DNA from: a virus
Reading direction: 5' to 3' (one strand)
Virus record (IMG/VR): IMGVR_UViG_3300033977_000108
Span: 140,634 to 204,633 of that record
Length of the DNA: 64,000 nt
Below, piece after piece: positions 32,354 through 40,155 of this stretch. Made by a program: the position numbers and the translations under genes. Position 1 is the stretch's first letter. Each line of letters starts with the position of its first letter. The notes below the pieces were generated by a model that saw nothing but the letters and a program-made list of their open reading frames with translations, ran no database searches and was not told the origin of the DNA.

Positions 32354-33046
32354 TCATAGAGGCTCGCCCTTCTTGAGCTTATCCAGCACAGCTTTCAGGT
32401 AGCCGAGCAGCCTTTCGGCATTGCCGAACTTTTCCTCCGACCATTGATAGATAGGATGGTCGCTGCGCAGCACAAAGGCTGGGTGGGGCATGCAGTAGAA
32501 CAGCACACCAGGAAGTAACCTATCATTGGTGAACCAATCGCCTTGCCCATAAGGATTGTCTGCCCCGGCGAACTGCTCCTGAGCCACCGCCCCAAGCAAT
32601 ACAACCACTTTCAGGTTAGGCATAGCACGCAGGACATTCAGGCAGCGAGGGAAGCACACAGCCAGTTCTTCCTTGTCCGGTGGCCTGAATTCACCCTTGC
32701 CAGGCTCTTTCGGGTCTTTCTTCACACGCGGCGTAATACATTGGAGAACATTGCCGATAAAACTGTCTTTATCGGCGTTTATCCCCAGGAAACTACACCA
32801 CTTATTCAGCAAGTTGCCGCCTTCTCCCATCATGGCTCGGCCGGTTTCCCACTCTTTGTCGGCCGGCATAATGCCTATCCAAGCAAGGCTGGCCTTCGGA
32901 TTACCGCGCCATACGAAGCCATAGTTATTGGGGAACTTGTAGCCCAAAGCGCAATCGCGGCACTTGCCGGTATAGCGCTTTATTGTCTGTACTACATCTT
33001 CCTTCTTGCTGGCAGGGAGCTCTAATCCAAGATTCAATTGGTTCAT
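32354..33046 (-). CDS. Uracil-DNA glycosylase, family 4-like
   Basis: 230 residues. N-terminal KCRDCALGYK gives the first Fe-S cysteine pair; later AVCFPRC supplies the rest in part. WIGIMPADKEWETGRAMMGE, GGNLLNKWCSFLGI and FIGNVLQCITP fit motif I, the G-G-N-L-L segment and the following motif; CMPHPAFVLR is the H-P-(S/A) motif of the DNA-contacting loop. It removes uracil, complementing the dUTPase. One cluster ligand is in an unusual place, so the iron-sulfur cluster may be altered. Confidence 0.82.
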   Translation of the reverse strand: MNQLNLGLELPASKKEDVVQTIKRYTGKCRDCALGYKFPNNYGFVWRGNPKASLAWIGIMPADKEWETGRAMMGEGGNLLNKWCSFLGINADKDSFIGNVLQCITPRVKKDPKEPGKGEFRPPDKEELAVCFPRCLNVLRAMPNLKVVVLLGAVAQEQFAGADNPYGQGDWFTNDRLLPGVLFYCMPHPAFVLRSDHPIYQWSEEKFGNAERLLGYLKAVLDKLKKGEPL

Positions 33047-33189
33047 GGCGGCGGTATCCTATTGAAGACGGAGTCTCTTAATGCGCCCCGCCACACAGCC
33101 ATAAGAGCCAAGGTGAAGCCGCACAAAAGCAGTAGATAGAACTCCCTGTGTATCATCTCCGATAGTAAAAACCTTATGAAGCGCTTCAT
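33043..33189 (-). CDS. 48-aa single-span membrane protein
   Basis: Short gene between dCMP deaminase and the glycosylase. Start ATG overlaps the deaminase stop (ATGA) and its own TGA overlaps the glycosylase ATG (ATGA). This tight double coupling supports it. Basic start (MKRFIRFLLSEMIHR), hydrophobic FYLLLLCGFTLALMAVW, then basic residues. No strong ribosome site of its own. Function unknown. Confidence 0.5.
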   Translation of the reverse strand: MKRFIRFLLSEMIHREFYLLLLCGFTLALMAVWRGALRDSVFNRIPPP

Positions 33190-33665
33190 ACTTTGTTGCC
33201 AATCACGGTCCCAGGGGATGTATCAACAATCTTTATTTGTATGCCGGCTTCGTCCAGCATTTCCTTGGCAATCAATAGATCGGGCCCCCAGCGTGGATTG
33301 TCGTATTCTGGCGGTGTTGTGACAATCCTCTTTATCCCAGCCTGGATTATCGCCCTGGCGCAGTCCGTGCAGCAAAGGCTCATAAGATAGATGGTGCAAC
33401 CCTCCATAGGGATGCCTATCCTTGCCGCATTGTAAATAGCGTTGCGCTCCCCGTGTTCGTACCACCGGTATTTCAGCGGGCGTTCGTTCCGCGCTTTGAC
33501 ATTGTCATTCAGCCCGCGGCACAAGCCATTGTAGCCCGTCGCCCGTACTACATGGCTGTCGTCAGCGATAACAGTGCCTATTTTAGTTGATTCGTCTTTG
33601 CTCCAGCCTGAGATGTATCGCGCCAGTTCCAGAAGCCGTACATCCCAGTTCACTTTTTCACTCAT
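33186..33665 (-). CDS. dCMP deaminase
   Basis: About 159 residues from ATG at 33665 (AGGAGG upstream). EHGERNAIYNAA (H-x-E zinc ligand and catalytic Glu) and LCCTDCARAIIQAG (C-x2-C) are the deoxycytidylate deaminase zinc site. KIGTVIADDSHVV and ATGYNG complete the fold. It makes dUMP from dCMP, feeding thymidylate synthesis and working with dUTPase and uracil-DNA glycosylase. No thymidylate synthase gene is in this window. Confidence 0.92.
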   Translation of the reverse strand: MSEKVNWDVRLLELARYISGWSKDESTKIGTVIADDSHVVRATGYNGLCRGLNDNVKARNERPLKYRWYEHGERNAIYNAARIGIPMEGCTIYLMSLCCTDCARAIIQAGIKRIVTTPPEYDNPRWGPDLLIAKEMLDEAGIQIKIVDTSPGTVIGNKV

Positions 33666-33673
33666 CTTTCCTC

Positions 33674-34837
33674 CTATGATTGCACGCAAGCCAATAGGTA
33701 GGTTGCAGTCTGCTCAGCGTTGTCATTGTCTAATAGCAAGACCCTCGTGCTATCAGTAGTAGTAGTAATAGTCAGCACATTGCCGCTATTCTTCAGCATT
33801 ATGGGGGTCAAGTATCTGGCATTCAAGTACATAGTATGTGCCAGTTTCTGGGCTGGGTCGGCGCCGTTGACTGATGCGCTGAAACTACCAGTCGTCCTGC
33901 CGCCAGTGCTCAAGCTCAAGGTATTACCCTTGAGTACGATTTTTATCTTGCCGTCGTCGGCGAAAGGTATCGCGCGCTGTAAGGCCTGCCGCAGTATATT
34001 ATAGTCTATTTTGAAGGAGCTGCCAGCTATTTTATGAGCCTGTTCCAGTGCCAGGTTAGGGTTGGGGAAAGGCTCGGTGAGCAAGGAAACCCCAAAGAAT
34101 ACTCTCGCGAACTTGAAGAATACCTTGGTTGGTTTTCCGTCCTCGCCCTTGTCAAACACTACCTGGACTAACTCCTCCTTGGCTCTGGATAGCAGAGACT
34201 TCAGAAAAGCTAATCCATAGCCTGGAATCAAGGCTTGGTGGCCAGGCCCTGGAGACTTCTCGTCTTTTGAATAGGCAACGGCCAGGATGTTCCCGTCGGT
34301 TGCCTCAGCAACGTAGCCATCCTGCACTGTTTTCAGATTGACGCCGGACATAGCTATAGTCCGGCTCGCAGTAGTGCAGAATTCGGTCCTGGCAATCATC
34401 TCGGTCAACTTGTCGGCCTCCATTTCAAATAGAGGCTTTTCCTTGAACGGCATAGTATCTACCAGAGACTTTATGCCTGGATCGCCGGCGCCACCCAGCA
34501 CCATGCCCTTGCCCAGGCTGGACTTGAAGTCAAGGTTGCCGCTATTGCTGGCTGACAATTCCACTTCCTCTTCTTCCGGCAAGTTATAGAGAAAGTCCGT
34601 CAGCAATCGGGGACGAATAGTTACCGAGCCAAGGGTCTCCACTTCCACGGGCAGGCTGACTAATGTCTTTGCTATCATGTCGGTAGAGAACATTAGCAGC
34701 CTCTGATTGCCTTTATCTTTCTCGCCCAGCGTGTACATGTAGAGCCAGCTGCTGGGTAAGTCTTCTCTCTTTCCTATTGTTATGGCCGCTTGGGTCAGGG
34801 CCTCAAAGAATTCACCGGCCTTGGTTTTTAGTTTCAT
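33674..34837 (-). CDS. dnaN: DNA polymerase sliding clamp (DnaN-like)
   Basis: 387 residues, near the length of bacterial beta clamps. Three repeated domains: starts FFEALTQAAITIGKREDLPS, middle TLTEMIARTEFCTTASRTIA-like segment (ADKLTEMIARTEFCTTASRT, with MSGVNLKTVQ), third from SSFKIDYNILRQALQRA. DGYVAEATDGNILAVAY matches the second-domain core. It would ring DNA and tether the polymerase and other partners. Beta clamps with a family A polymerase are an uncommon phage combination. It is followed by dCMP deaminase with an 8-nt gap. Confidence 0.82.
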   Translation of the reverse strand: MKLKTKAGEFFEALTQAAITIGKREDLPSSWLYMYTLGEKDKGNQRLLMFSTDMIAKTLVSLPVEVETLGSVTIRPRLLTDFLYNLPEEEEVELSASNSGNLDFKSSLGKGMVLGGAGDPGIKSLVDTMPFKEKPLFEMEADKLTEMIARTEFCTTASRTIAMSGVNLKTVQDGYVAEATDGNILAVAYSKDEKSPGPGHQALIPGYGLAFLKSLLSRAKEELVQVVFDKGEDGKPTKVFFKFARVFFGVSLLTEPFPNPNLALEQAHKIAGSSFKIDYNILRQALQRAIPFADDGKIKIVLKGNTLSLSTGGRTTGSFSASVNGADPAQKLAHTMYLNARYLTPIMLKNSGNVLTITTTTDSTRVLLLDNDNAEQTATYLLACVQS

Positions 34838-35529
34838 TGGCCCCCTTTAGCTGTCTTCTCCTTCTTGAGTTTTATCATGCAGTCGGCGCAGAATACGCCG
34901 TTGTATTCACGTTGGGCTCTTGCCAGCACCGCAGTAGCTGACATTTCCTGGCTGTCGTGTTTGTAGGCGGTGATTTCGTTACCGCACTTCTCGCACTTAT
35001 GCTTTGGCACGGCCCATTCTGGGAGCTCTGGTATCTCTAACAGCTTCTTGCTTTCTTTGTCGTACCTCACCCAGAAACGAGGCAAGTCATAGAGATAGCG
35101 GCCCAGTCCGAAGGGCACGCAGGCACGCTTGAAGGCCTGGGCTTCGGCCGAGGTGGCTCCGTTCTCATCGCTGGCCTTGTCTTCGCCCAAGCTGGTGTGG
35201 TCTACCCTGTTTGCGTAGTTGCCGTGTGGGAAAAGTATGGTTACGGTGGCCTCTACGATTATTTTATCGCCCGTGGTCCAGACTATATAACTAGAAGTCC
35301 AGTTTGTCGGCCCGACTATGACATTTAGACGGTCAATGTAGGCGCGCGGGTCGGCGTGGGCAACAACCATCGCTTTGCATTTATCCCCTTCGCCTCTAAC
35401 GAGTTGCGGTTTCCACTTGATATCGTCCCTGTCAAAAGGCTCGCTGAGCCTTGCCAGTATCTCTTTCCTCTTTGCTTCGTTGTTATTTTCCACCTGTTCA
35501 TCTGTGGTGGTTTCTATGGTATCACTCAT
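34834..35529 (-). CDS. Rad52-like single-strand annealing protein
   Basis: About 231 residues. LSEPFDRDDIKWKPQ, DPRAYIDRLNVIVGPTNWTS and DHTSLGEDKASDENGATSAE-AQAFKRACVPFGLGRYLYDL are the conserved order of the Rad52/Rad22 family, including the GE...A...A..RA...FGLG helix. A zinc-knuckle pair (CEKCGNEI, FCADC) is added at the C-terminus. It anneals single strands and could load RecA. ATG at 35529 with AGGAGG upstream; it overlaps the clamp start by 4 nt. Confidence 0.85.
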   Translation of the reverse strand: MSDTIETTTDEQVENNNEAKRKEILARLSEPFDRDDIKWKPQLVRGEGDKCKAMVVAHADPRAYIDRLNVIVGPTNWTSSYIVWTTGDKIIVEATVTILFPHGNYANRVDHTSLGEDKASDENGATSAEAQAFKRACVPFGLGRYLYDLPRFWVRYDKESKKLLEIPELPEWAVPKHKCEKCGNEITAYKHDSQEMSATAVLARAQREYNGVFCADCMIKLKKEKTAKGGQ

Positions 35530-35653
35530 TGGGGGTCCTCCTTCTTGATTTCTCACGCAGTTTGGCTAAGCGCTTCCTTTGGCGCCTATGCACAGCAGCC
35601 AATTGTTTATGGCTGCGCAGTCTGGTATTTCCATCGCGGCTTGGCCTATTCAC
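35522..35653 (-). CDS. 43-aa very basic protein (candidate)
   Basis: GTG at 35653 overlaps the stop of the gene at 35650-35919 (GTGA), with AAGG a few nt before. The peptide is strongly basic (HRRQRKRLAKLREKSRRRTP). It ends 8 nt inside the Rad52-like gene. No hits recalled; could be a DNA-binding accessory or a chance frame. Confidence 0.4.
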   Translation of the reverse strand: MNRPSRDGNTRLRSHKQLAAVHRRQRKRLAKLREKSRRRTPNE

Positions 35654-35919
35654 TTTACCTTATCCAACACATCCATTGCGTATTTCGGAATGCCCTGGGG
35701 CTCCACGCGAACCGCCTGCCAGGCAGCCGGCCCGTGGTTAGTGTCGTTCCATATCTTGAAAAGGGCTCTGTGTATAACATTGTCAGGATATAGTATAACA
35801 GCTTGGAACCTTTCCTTATTGATTTTCAGTACCCTGCCAAAGGATGGCATTCCGCAATTGCTAGCATAGACAAAGAAGTCGCCTACCGTTAATTCTTTGA
35901 GGTATCGGTCTGTCATCAT
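35650..35919 (-). CDS. Member A of the local SH3-like paralogue array
   Basis: 89 residues. LTVGDFFVYASNCGMPSFGR-VLKI at the start, and AVRVEPQGIPKYAMDVLDKV-K at the end. The same two ends (GDF-h-h-Y/K-A-S ... R-h-h-K-I and V-x-P-x-x-h-P-x-x-h-M-x-x-L-D-K) recur in neighbours 35916, 36903, 37274 and 37543. The front half is likely a small beta barrel. Function unknown. Confidence 0.7.
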   Translation of the reverse strand: MMTDRYLKELTVGDFFVYASNCGMPSFGRVLKINKERFQAVILYPDNVIHRALFKIWNDTNHGPAAWQAVRVEPQGIPKYAMDVLDKVK

Positions 35920-36242
35920 TTTGCCTTATCTAAGATAGACATTATCTTGTCTGGTACCTCCCGGGGGGAAATTACTATAAACGCACGGCGGGAAATACTG
36001 GCTTTGTAATAAGGCTTTGGCTTTAGCACGGATTTCATGAGCTTTGGGTCCCACATGGTTCTGCCCGGCGCGGCAACCGCTACCGTAAGACTGTCATCCT
36101 GTATCATCGTTATTTTGGCTACGCGCATGCTTACGCTTTGTCCATAACCCGCGCTCGCATAGACTATAAAATCTCCTCTGTGCACCAGCCGGCCGAGAAA
36201 GTCGGTATCTGGTTCTAGGATGTTGGTAGTTCCATCTGACAT
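35916..36242 (-). CDS. Member B of the SH3-like paralogue array
   Basis: About 108 residues from ATG at 36242. LVHRGDFIVYASAGYGQSVS, RVAKITMIQDDS and the tail FIVISPREVPDKIMSILDKA-K match the shared GDFIVYAS and P-x-x-h-P-x-x-h-M-x-x-L-D-K signatures. The centre is longer than in member A. The ATGA overlap with member A shows coupled translation. Confidence 0.7.
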   Translation of the reverse strand: MSDGTTNILEPDTDFLGRLVHRGDFIVYASAGYGQSVSMRVAKITMIQDDSLTVAVAAPGRTMWDPKLMKSVLKPKPYYKASISRRAFIVISPREVPDKIMSILDKAK

Positions 36243-36610
36243 GGATCTGTCTCCTCCAGTACTTTTGCTATTACTTCCTCTGGGATGGCAGCTGTTACAC
36301 ACTCCTCATCACTGTCGCAGGCTCTGAATTGAAAGAATACACCTTCCTCATCAATTATCATCTGCAATGAATCTACAGATATGGGCTCGGCTTTTATGAC
36401 CGAATCACCGTAGCATTGCAAGCCCGTGCAGCCTGTATAGTTATGTGACAGCAATTGGGAGTCTTCTTTCAGGAGCTCCTTGAAGGCGTGCAGACGCCTC
36501 ATAATCAGTTCGGCTAGCGGCTCGTCCAGGTCCAATACGCAATACCAGGGAACTTTTGCCTCTCCCCCATACCAAGCGAAGCTTATTACGGGTACGATTA
36601 GCTGCTGCAT
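36215..36610 (-). CDS. Unknown protein inside the paralogue array
   Basis: 131 residues: VPVISFAWYGGEAKVPWYCV, a helix, GCTGLQCYGDSVIKAEPISV, and a Cys-containing acidic end FRACDSDEECVTAAIPEEVI. It does not carry the GDF start signature. Family unknown. Overlaps member B by 28 nt. Confidence 0.65.
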   Translation of the reverse strand: MQQLIVPVISFAWYGGEAKVPWYCVLDLDEPLAELIMRRLHAFKELLKEDSQLLSHNYTGCTGLQCYGDSVIKAEPISVDSLQMIIDEEGVFFQFRACDSDEECVTAAIPEEVIAKVLEETDPCQMELPTS

Positions 36611-36711
36611 TTGTCCTCCTCTTCGAACCGGAGGAGTACCCCGTTATCCACGGCCCCCGCTAGATAAATGCGCTTACCGTTGCCGTCTCTCTGCGGCAGA
36701 CTTTTTGCCAT
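36598..36711 (-). CDS. 37-aa small protein
   Basis: Short gene with a strong AAGGAG 7 nt before its ATG at 36711. Sequence starts MAKSLPQRDGNGKRIYLAGA and ends in acidic and Cys/Ser residues. It overlaps both neighbours. Function unknown; the ribosome site supports that it is translated. Confidence 0.5.
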   Translation of the reverse strand: MAKSLPQRDGNGKRIYLAGAVDNGVLLRFEEEDKCSS

Positions 36712-36967
36712 GTTTCATCTCCTTCAGTAGGGCGTCTATAAGTGCTGTGGATTCATACCTTGTAATCTCCATCCAAATACCGACAGCATAAGACACGCCT
36801 TCTATAAATCCATACTCGAATCGAATACGATCTCTCACGTCTACGAGCAGTGCTTTCCACTCCTTGGATCTGGAGATCCTCTGAGCCATGGTCAAAGCAT
36901 CATCAGATATCCATGTCGGCAGTGGCTTCTGGTTGAGCTTGCGACCTACTACCAGTACTGTTGGCAT
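36674..36967 (-). CDS. Unknown protein, 97 aa
   Basis: Begins PTVLVVGRKLNQKPLPTWIS, then helices (DALTMAQRISRSKEWKALLV; YESTALIDALLKEMKHGKKS). Basic end. Family unknown. It overlaps the end of 36903-37292 by 65 nt; in that frame the upstream gene ends in a Gln/Pro tail. Confidence 0.6.
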   Translation of the reverse strand: MPTVLVVGRKLNQKPLPTWISDDALTMAQRISRSKEWKALLVDVRDRIRFEYGFIEGVSYAVGIWMEITRYESTALIDALLKEMKHGKKSAAERRQR

Positions 36968-37292
36968 ACTTGGGCCTCACTGTATCTAGCAAAGTCATGA
37001 ACCGATTAGGTATTTTCTCCGGTTCTATTACAACCATGTCATTTGGTTTATTCAGTACCTTCTCACGGATTAGCATCTTTGGCTTATAGTCGGTATCCAC
37101 ATTGCATCGGATGCTTATATAGCCAAGTCTCACTTTGCCATTATCGTAGTACTTCCTATCGTGCCATGTGGAGTAGTGCTTCCTGGGTACGACCTCGATG
37201 ACTCTTGCCAGGTTCAATCCGTTGGCGTAGTAGATAACGAAATCCCCAGGCTTAATCTCGTGATCGAGCTTGTCTAAGACGTCGGTTTCCAT
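36903..37292 (-). CDS. Member C of the SH3-like paralogue array
   Basis: 129 residues. EIKPGDFVIYYANGLNLARV-IEVV at the start and MVVIEPEKIPNRFMTLLDTV-RP later carry the shared signatures. A 20-residue Ser/Gln tail follows that the others lack, and it is the part overlapping the next gene. Function unknown. Confidence 0.7.
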   Translation of the reverse strand: METDVLDKLDHEIKPGDFVIYYANGLNLARVIEVVPRKHYSTWHDRKYYDNGKVRLGYISIRCNVDTDYKPKMLIREKVLNKPNDMVVIEPEKIPNRFMTLLDTVRPKYANSTGSRSQAQPEATADMDI

Positions 37293-37546
37293 GAGTTTAA
37301 CGCCAGCCTAATGTTATCCGGGATGATGTCCGGATGGATGATGACAGAGCGCGCGGAATCATTCACCACTTGTCTGTGCACTTTGTCCTTATCGTACCAC
37401 CCTGATCCGTAAGCCACCACGGAGGGCTTGTGCTCTCCGATGGCTATTACTTTACCCACTCGGAGATCGCCCATGTACTTGCCCTGCTTACACTGGAAAA
37501 TCAGATAGCAGCCGATGGTAAGTTCGTGGTCAAACATGTCTTTCAT
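37274..37546 (-). CDS. Member D of the SH3-like paralogue array (divergent)
   Basis: 90 residues. ELTIGCYLIFQCKQGKYMGD and LRVGKVIAIGEH keep the pattern but GDF has become GCY; the tail VIIHPDIIPDNIRLALNSWK keeps h-x-P-x-x-h-P-x-x-h but not LDK. It reads as a decayed or specialised copy. Confidence 0.68.
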   Translation of the reverse strand: MKDMFDHELTIGCYLIFQCKQGKYMGDLRVGKVIAIGEHKPSVVAYGSGWYDKDKVHRQVVNDSARSVIIHPDIIPDNIRLALNSWKPTS

Positions 37547-37836
37547 AAGATTGGTTTCTCCTTATCCAGTACATCCATCGCCTGTTTGGGAACGCCTTCT
37601 GGGGCTACCCTCAGAGCTTGTCTTAGGTACATTTCGCCCGGTGGGACGGGTGGCTTGGGATATGCACCGCTATTGTATGCCCATAGTGTTGTTCGATAGA
37701 GCTGGGGTCCGAACACAGCCACTCTAACCTTATGTGGCGGGGTGATCTTGAGGATCCTTGCCCAGTTGAGATTGGTTGAGGCCTTGACGATGAAATCGCC
37801 GGGCTTTAGTTCAAGCCCCAAGTCGTCGTAGAGCAT
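37543..37836 (-). CDS. Member E of the SH3-like paralogue array
   Basis: 97 residues. LGLELKPGDFIVKASTNLNW-ARILKITPP, and the tail ALRVAPEGVPKQAMDVLDKE-K almost copies member A. Proline-rich centre. Function unknown; the strong match to A gives the paralogy its best support. Confidence 0.72.
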   Translation of the reverse strand: MLYDDLGLELKPGDFIVKASTNLNWARILKITPPHKVRVAVFGPQLYRTTLWAYNSGAYPKPPVPPGEMYLRQALRVAPEGVPKQAMDVLDKEKPIL

Positions 37837-37916
37837 ACGGTCTTCTTCTCCAGCTTGTCCATTATGAATTCCGGCAGGGCGCCATCATTGCTTATCGCGG
37901 GCGATATTAGCTGCAT
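37806..37916 (-). CDS. 36-aa fragment resembling the array tail
   Basis: ATG at 37916 with GAGGGG 4 nt upstream. Contains GALPEFIMDKLEKKT, which fits the paralogue tail P-x-x-h-M-x-x-L-D-K with only small changes. The rest of such a protein is absent, so it may be a remnant of a sixth copy or a trimmed gene. Confidence 0.4.
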   Translation of the reverse strand: MQLISPAISNDGALPEFIMDKLEKKTVCSTTTWGLN

Positions 37917-38280
37917 GTTGCCCCTCTTTCTCGATGTAGTAGCGGGTCTCCCAGGGCGAGATAGAGTCCTGGTTACCATGCTTGGCGATGTCCTCCGTAT
38001 ATGGAGTACTACCATTGGGTGGGAACGCGGGACCCGTGCAGTATACGATTAGGTCAAAGTACTCCCCGTCATTCACCATGATATCGCCAGTAACGGCGAT
38101 CCCTTCCGAACCCGATGCACTCGCAGAAGCACTACTGAGTGCCATATTTATCATATTCCTCAGCCTGGTCAGCCCTTCTGTATTGCCTACTATGAATGAG
38201 GCATCATGCCAGACACCAGGCCCGAATACATGCAGTGTAGGGGCCTGTACAAAGCGCTGGCTGCAGACTATGTCTTTCAT
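37885..38280 (-). CDS. Unknown protein, 131 aa
   Basis: Mixed sequence: APTLHVFGPGVWHDASFIVG, LSSASASASGSEGIAVTGDI (a low-complexity Ser/Ala turn), DLIVYCTGPAFPPNGSTPYT. The start looks like a fragment of an alpha/beta domain. No family recognised. It overlaps the 36-aa fragment by 32 nt and the HD gene by 4. Confidence 0.65.
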   Translation of the reverse strand: MKDIVCSQRFVQAPTLHVFGPGVWHDASFIVGNTEGLTRLRNMINMALSSASASASGSEGIAVTGDIMVNDGEYFDLIVYCTGPAFPPNGSTPYTEDIAKHGNQDSISPWETRYYIEKEGQHAANIARDKQ

Positions 38281-38960
38281 GTGGACCCTCCCAGTATACA
38301 GGCGGAGTATAGATCGGCAATACTAATCAATACGGCCAGGGGATTCGTGGTATGCCCAGTGGTAGAGGTCTCAGTACGACCCGCAAAGCCAAAATGGGCA
38401 TCCGAGTACCCTCCCTCGGCAAATAGCAAGGACCCAGCCTGCAATTCAGTAAGCTGTATCCCGTGCTTCGCCAGCTCCTGGATGAGCTTCACCTCCTCGG
38501 TGACGTACCTAAAAGCGCCATCTTTATACCTGAACTCCTGGCCCTTCTCATTGTCCTTAAGCTGGGCAAGCTCCTCGGCCGTAAGCTTCTCGTACTTCCA
38601 GATCTTGGCAAAGTCGTGGATGTAGCAGCCAATGATAATATCACTGATGCTCACGGCTCCCCAGTCTCCGGCGTATAACTGCTTTATATCCAGGCAGATG
38701 CCAATCATCTGCCGGACGTGGTCGGATAGCCCACCGGACCACTTGTGATGCAGGCGCACGCTGGCTGGTGCATGCTGGAACTCCGGGTGTGCCAGGTGGA
38801 AGGCAAGCCACTTCTCTGCCTCCGTCTGGGGGCTGATCTCGGACAGCCAGTCACATGTATTGGTCTTACTATAACGATACCTGACCATCCGTGCTCCCTG
38901 CTCCTCCATGTAGGCCATAGCTGCGCGGATGTCTATGCGAACAATATTGCTATCGCTCAT
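38277..38960 (-). CDS. HD-domain phosphohydrolase
   Basis: 227 residues. SVRLHHKWSGGLSDHVRQMI gives the first H and following GG...H, and DIIIGCYIHDFAKIWKYE gives the HD pair with its metal-binding Asp. The later SIADLYSACI has the last Asp. The order resembles HD phosphohydrolases of the YhaM/KH-like kind. Substrate unknown; in a nucleotide-metabolism region a dNTP or RNA substrate is plausible. Confidence 0.7.
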   Translation of the reverse strand: MSDSNIVRIDIRAAMAYMEEQGARMVRYRYSKTNTCDWLSEISPQTEAEKWLAFHLAHPEFQHAPASVRLHHKWSGGLSDHVRQMIGICLDIKQLYAGDWGAVSISDIIIGCYIHDFAKIWKYEKLTAEELAQLKDNEKGQEFRYKDGAFRYVTEEVKLIQELAKHGIQLTELQAGSLLFAEGGYSDAHFGFAGRTETSTTGHTTNPLAVLISIADLYSACILGGST

Positions 38961-39168
38961 CTTGCGTACTCGTCCAGTTGATCTTGAAGTACGGGCCCTC
39001 TACATCGAAAGGGTTCGGCCCCCAGCGCTTTCCATAGCGCAATACCCGCTTGGCAGGCCCCTTGCACTTTGGGCATACCTGGTCCTTCTCATAGTCATCG
39101 AAAGTATGCCGCTCCTCAAACTCGGTCTTACAGTCTGGGCTACGGCATTCATACTGGTAGATAGGCAT
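38950..39168 (-). CDS. FmdB-family zinc-ribbon protein
   Basis: 72 residues: MPIYQYECRSPDCKTEFEER, HTFDDYEKDQVCPKCKGPAK, RVLRYG. The start MPxYxYxC and the CPxC pair are exactly the FmdB regulatory-protein zinc ribbon. Role in phages unclear. It overlaps the HD gene by 11 nt. Confidence 0.82.
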   Translation of the reverse strand: MPIYQYECRSPDCKTEFEERHTFDDYEKDQVCPKCKGPAKRVLRYGKRWGPNPFDVEGPYFKINWTSTQDER

Positions 39169-39542
39169 TATTTCTCCTCTGGCAGCAGCTCTACTTCGCC
39201 GGTCAATGAGACAAAGTATTGTCGGCCTGGTTTCATGCCCTTGACTTCTTTCTTTAGCACAGCATCAATAGCCATGCCGGCGAATTTGGCTATAGTGTTC
39301 ATCAGCTTGCCGCCTAATTGAGGCACCACTCTTGGATTATCCCCGCGTATGGCCAGCATGGGAAGAATGATACCAGGTGATCTCTTTTCGCCTGGGACTA
39401 CCTTGCCATAGAGCAGGGCAAAGAAGTTCTCATTTCCTGGGCCGGCGCAAAGATGGATGATGGCATAGTGTCCTGTCTTTATGGCGGTCTTTCTATCAGG
39501 CGTTACTGTTATCAGTGCGTGTGTCAGAACTATTGGATCCAT
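39168..39542 (-). CDS. Unknown protein, 124 aa
   Basis: Beta-rich front (HALITVTPDRKTAIKTGHYA, NENFFALLYGKVVPGEKRSP) and a helical end with QYFVSLTGEVELLPEEK. No family recognised. Its start is 3 nt from the upstream gene. Confidence 0.6.
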   Translation of the reverse strand: MDPIVLTHALITVTPDRKTAIKTGHYAIIHLCAGPGNENFFALLYGKVVPGEKRSPGIILPMLAIRGDNPRVVPQLGGKLMNTIAKFAGMAIDAVLKKEVKGMKPGRQYFVSLTGEVELLPEEK

Positions 39543-39544
39543 CT

Positions 39545-40147
39545 TTATTCCATCCCTTCATAAAACTGCTCATTTTCGTCCCAATCCAAGGCCGTATCTA
39601 ATTGTATGGCGCAAGTATCCAGCCAGTTTACTCCTTCCAGCGTCTCCATGTCAAGCTCCCGATTATCGGTAATGCTGTGAATCGCATTCATGAACTTCGT
39701 AAGCTCGCCCTTGAACAGATGGGATAGCTTCCTGACTTTGTATTCGTCGGCATCTTCAAAGGTATCCTTCTCCCGCAGCGCCCCTTCTACATACAGCCTA
39801 TCTTCCAGGTCGGCAATGGCCTGTCTCCAACTGAATGGCGCCGTGTGCTTTACAATAACGCGTGCGGGGGATTGATGAAAGTCGCGCACAGCTCGCTTGC
39901 GGGCTATCTTGATGCCTTTCTTACGAATGAACTGGTCTGGCCCATAGCGTCCCGGCAGCCCAGGGCTGCATCTGGCCAATCCTACTACCCACTCAGATGT
40001 GGGGTCATCCTCTGTTGGCTTCTTGGTTAGATAGGCGGCTACTATCCGCCTATTGTGGAAGCTCCCCGGCTCAAATAGGACAACGGATAACTCCTTTGTT
40101 ATCTGTAGCTCCGGGGCCGCTAACTCCGACTCGGAAATACTGCCCAT
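39545..40147 (-). CDS. Unknown protein, 200 aa
   Basis: ITKELSVVLFEPGSFHNRRI, a basic centre (FIRKKGIKIARKRAVRDFHQ), and an acidic helical end. ATG at 40147 has GGAGG 4 nt upstream, ruling out the longer start. It is next to the RecD2-like helicase, with which it may act. Family unknown. Confidence 0.65.
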   Translation of the reverse strand: MGSISESELAAPELQITKELSVVLFEPGSFHNRRIVAAYLTKKPTEDDPTSEWVVGLARCSPGLPGRYGPDQFIRKKGIKIARKRAVRDFHQSPARVIVKHTAPFSWRQAIADLEDRLYVEGALREKDTFEDADEYKVRKLSHLFKGELTKFMNAIHSITDNRELDMETLEGVNWLDTCAIQLDTALDWDENEQFYEGME

Positions 40148-40155
40148 GGCTCCTC

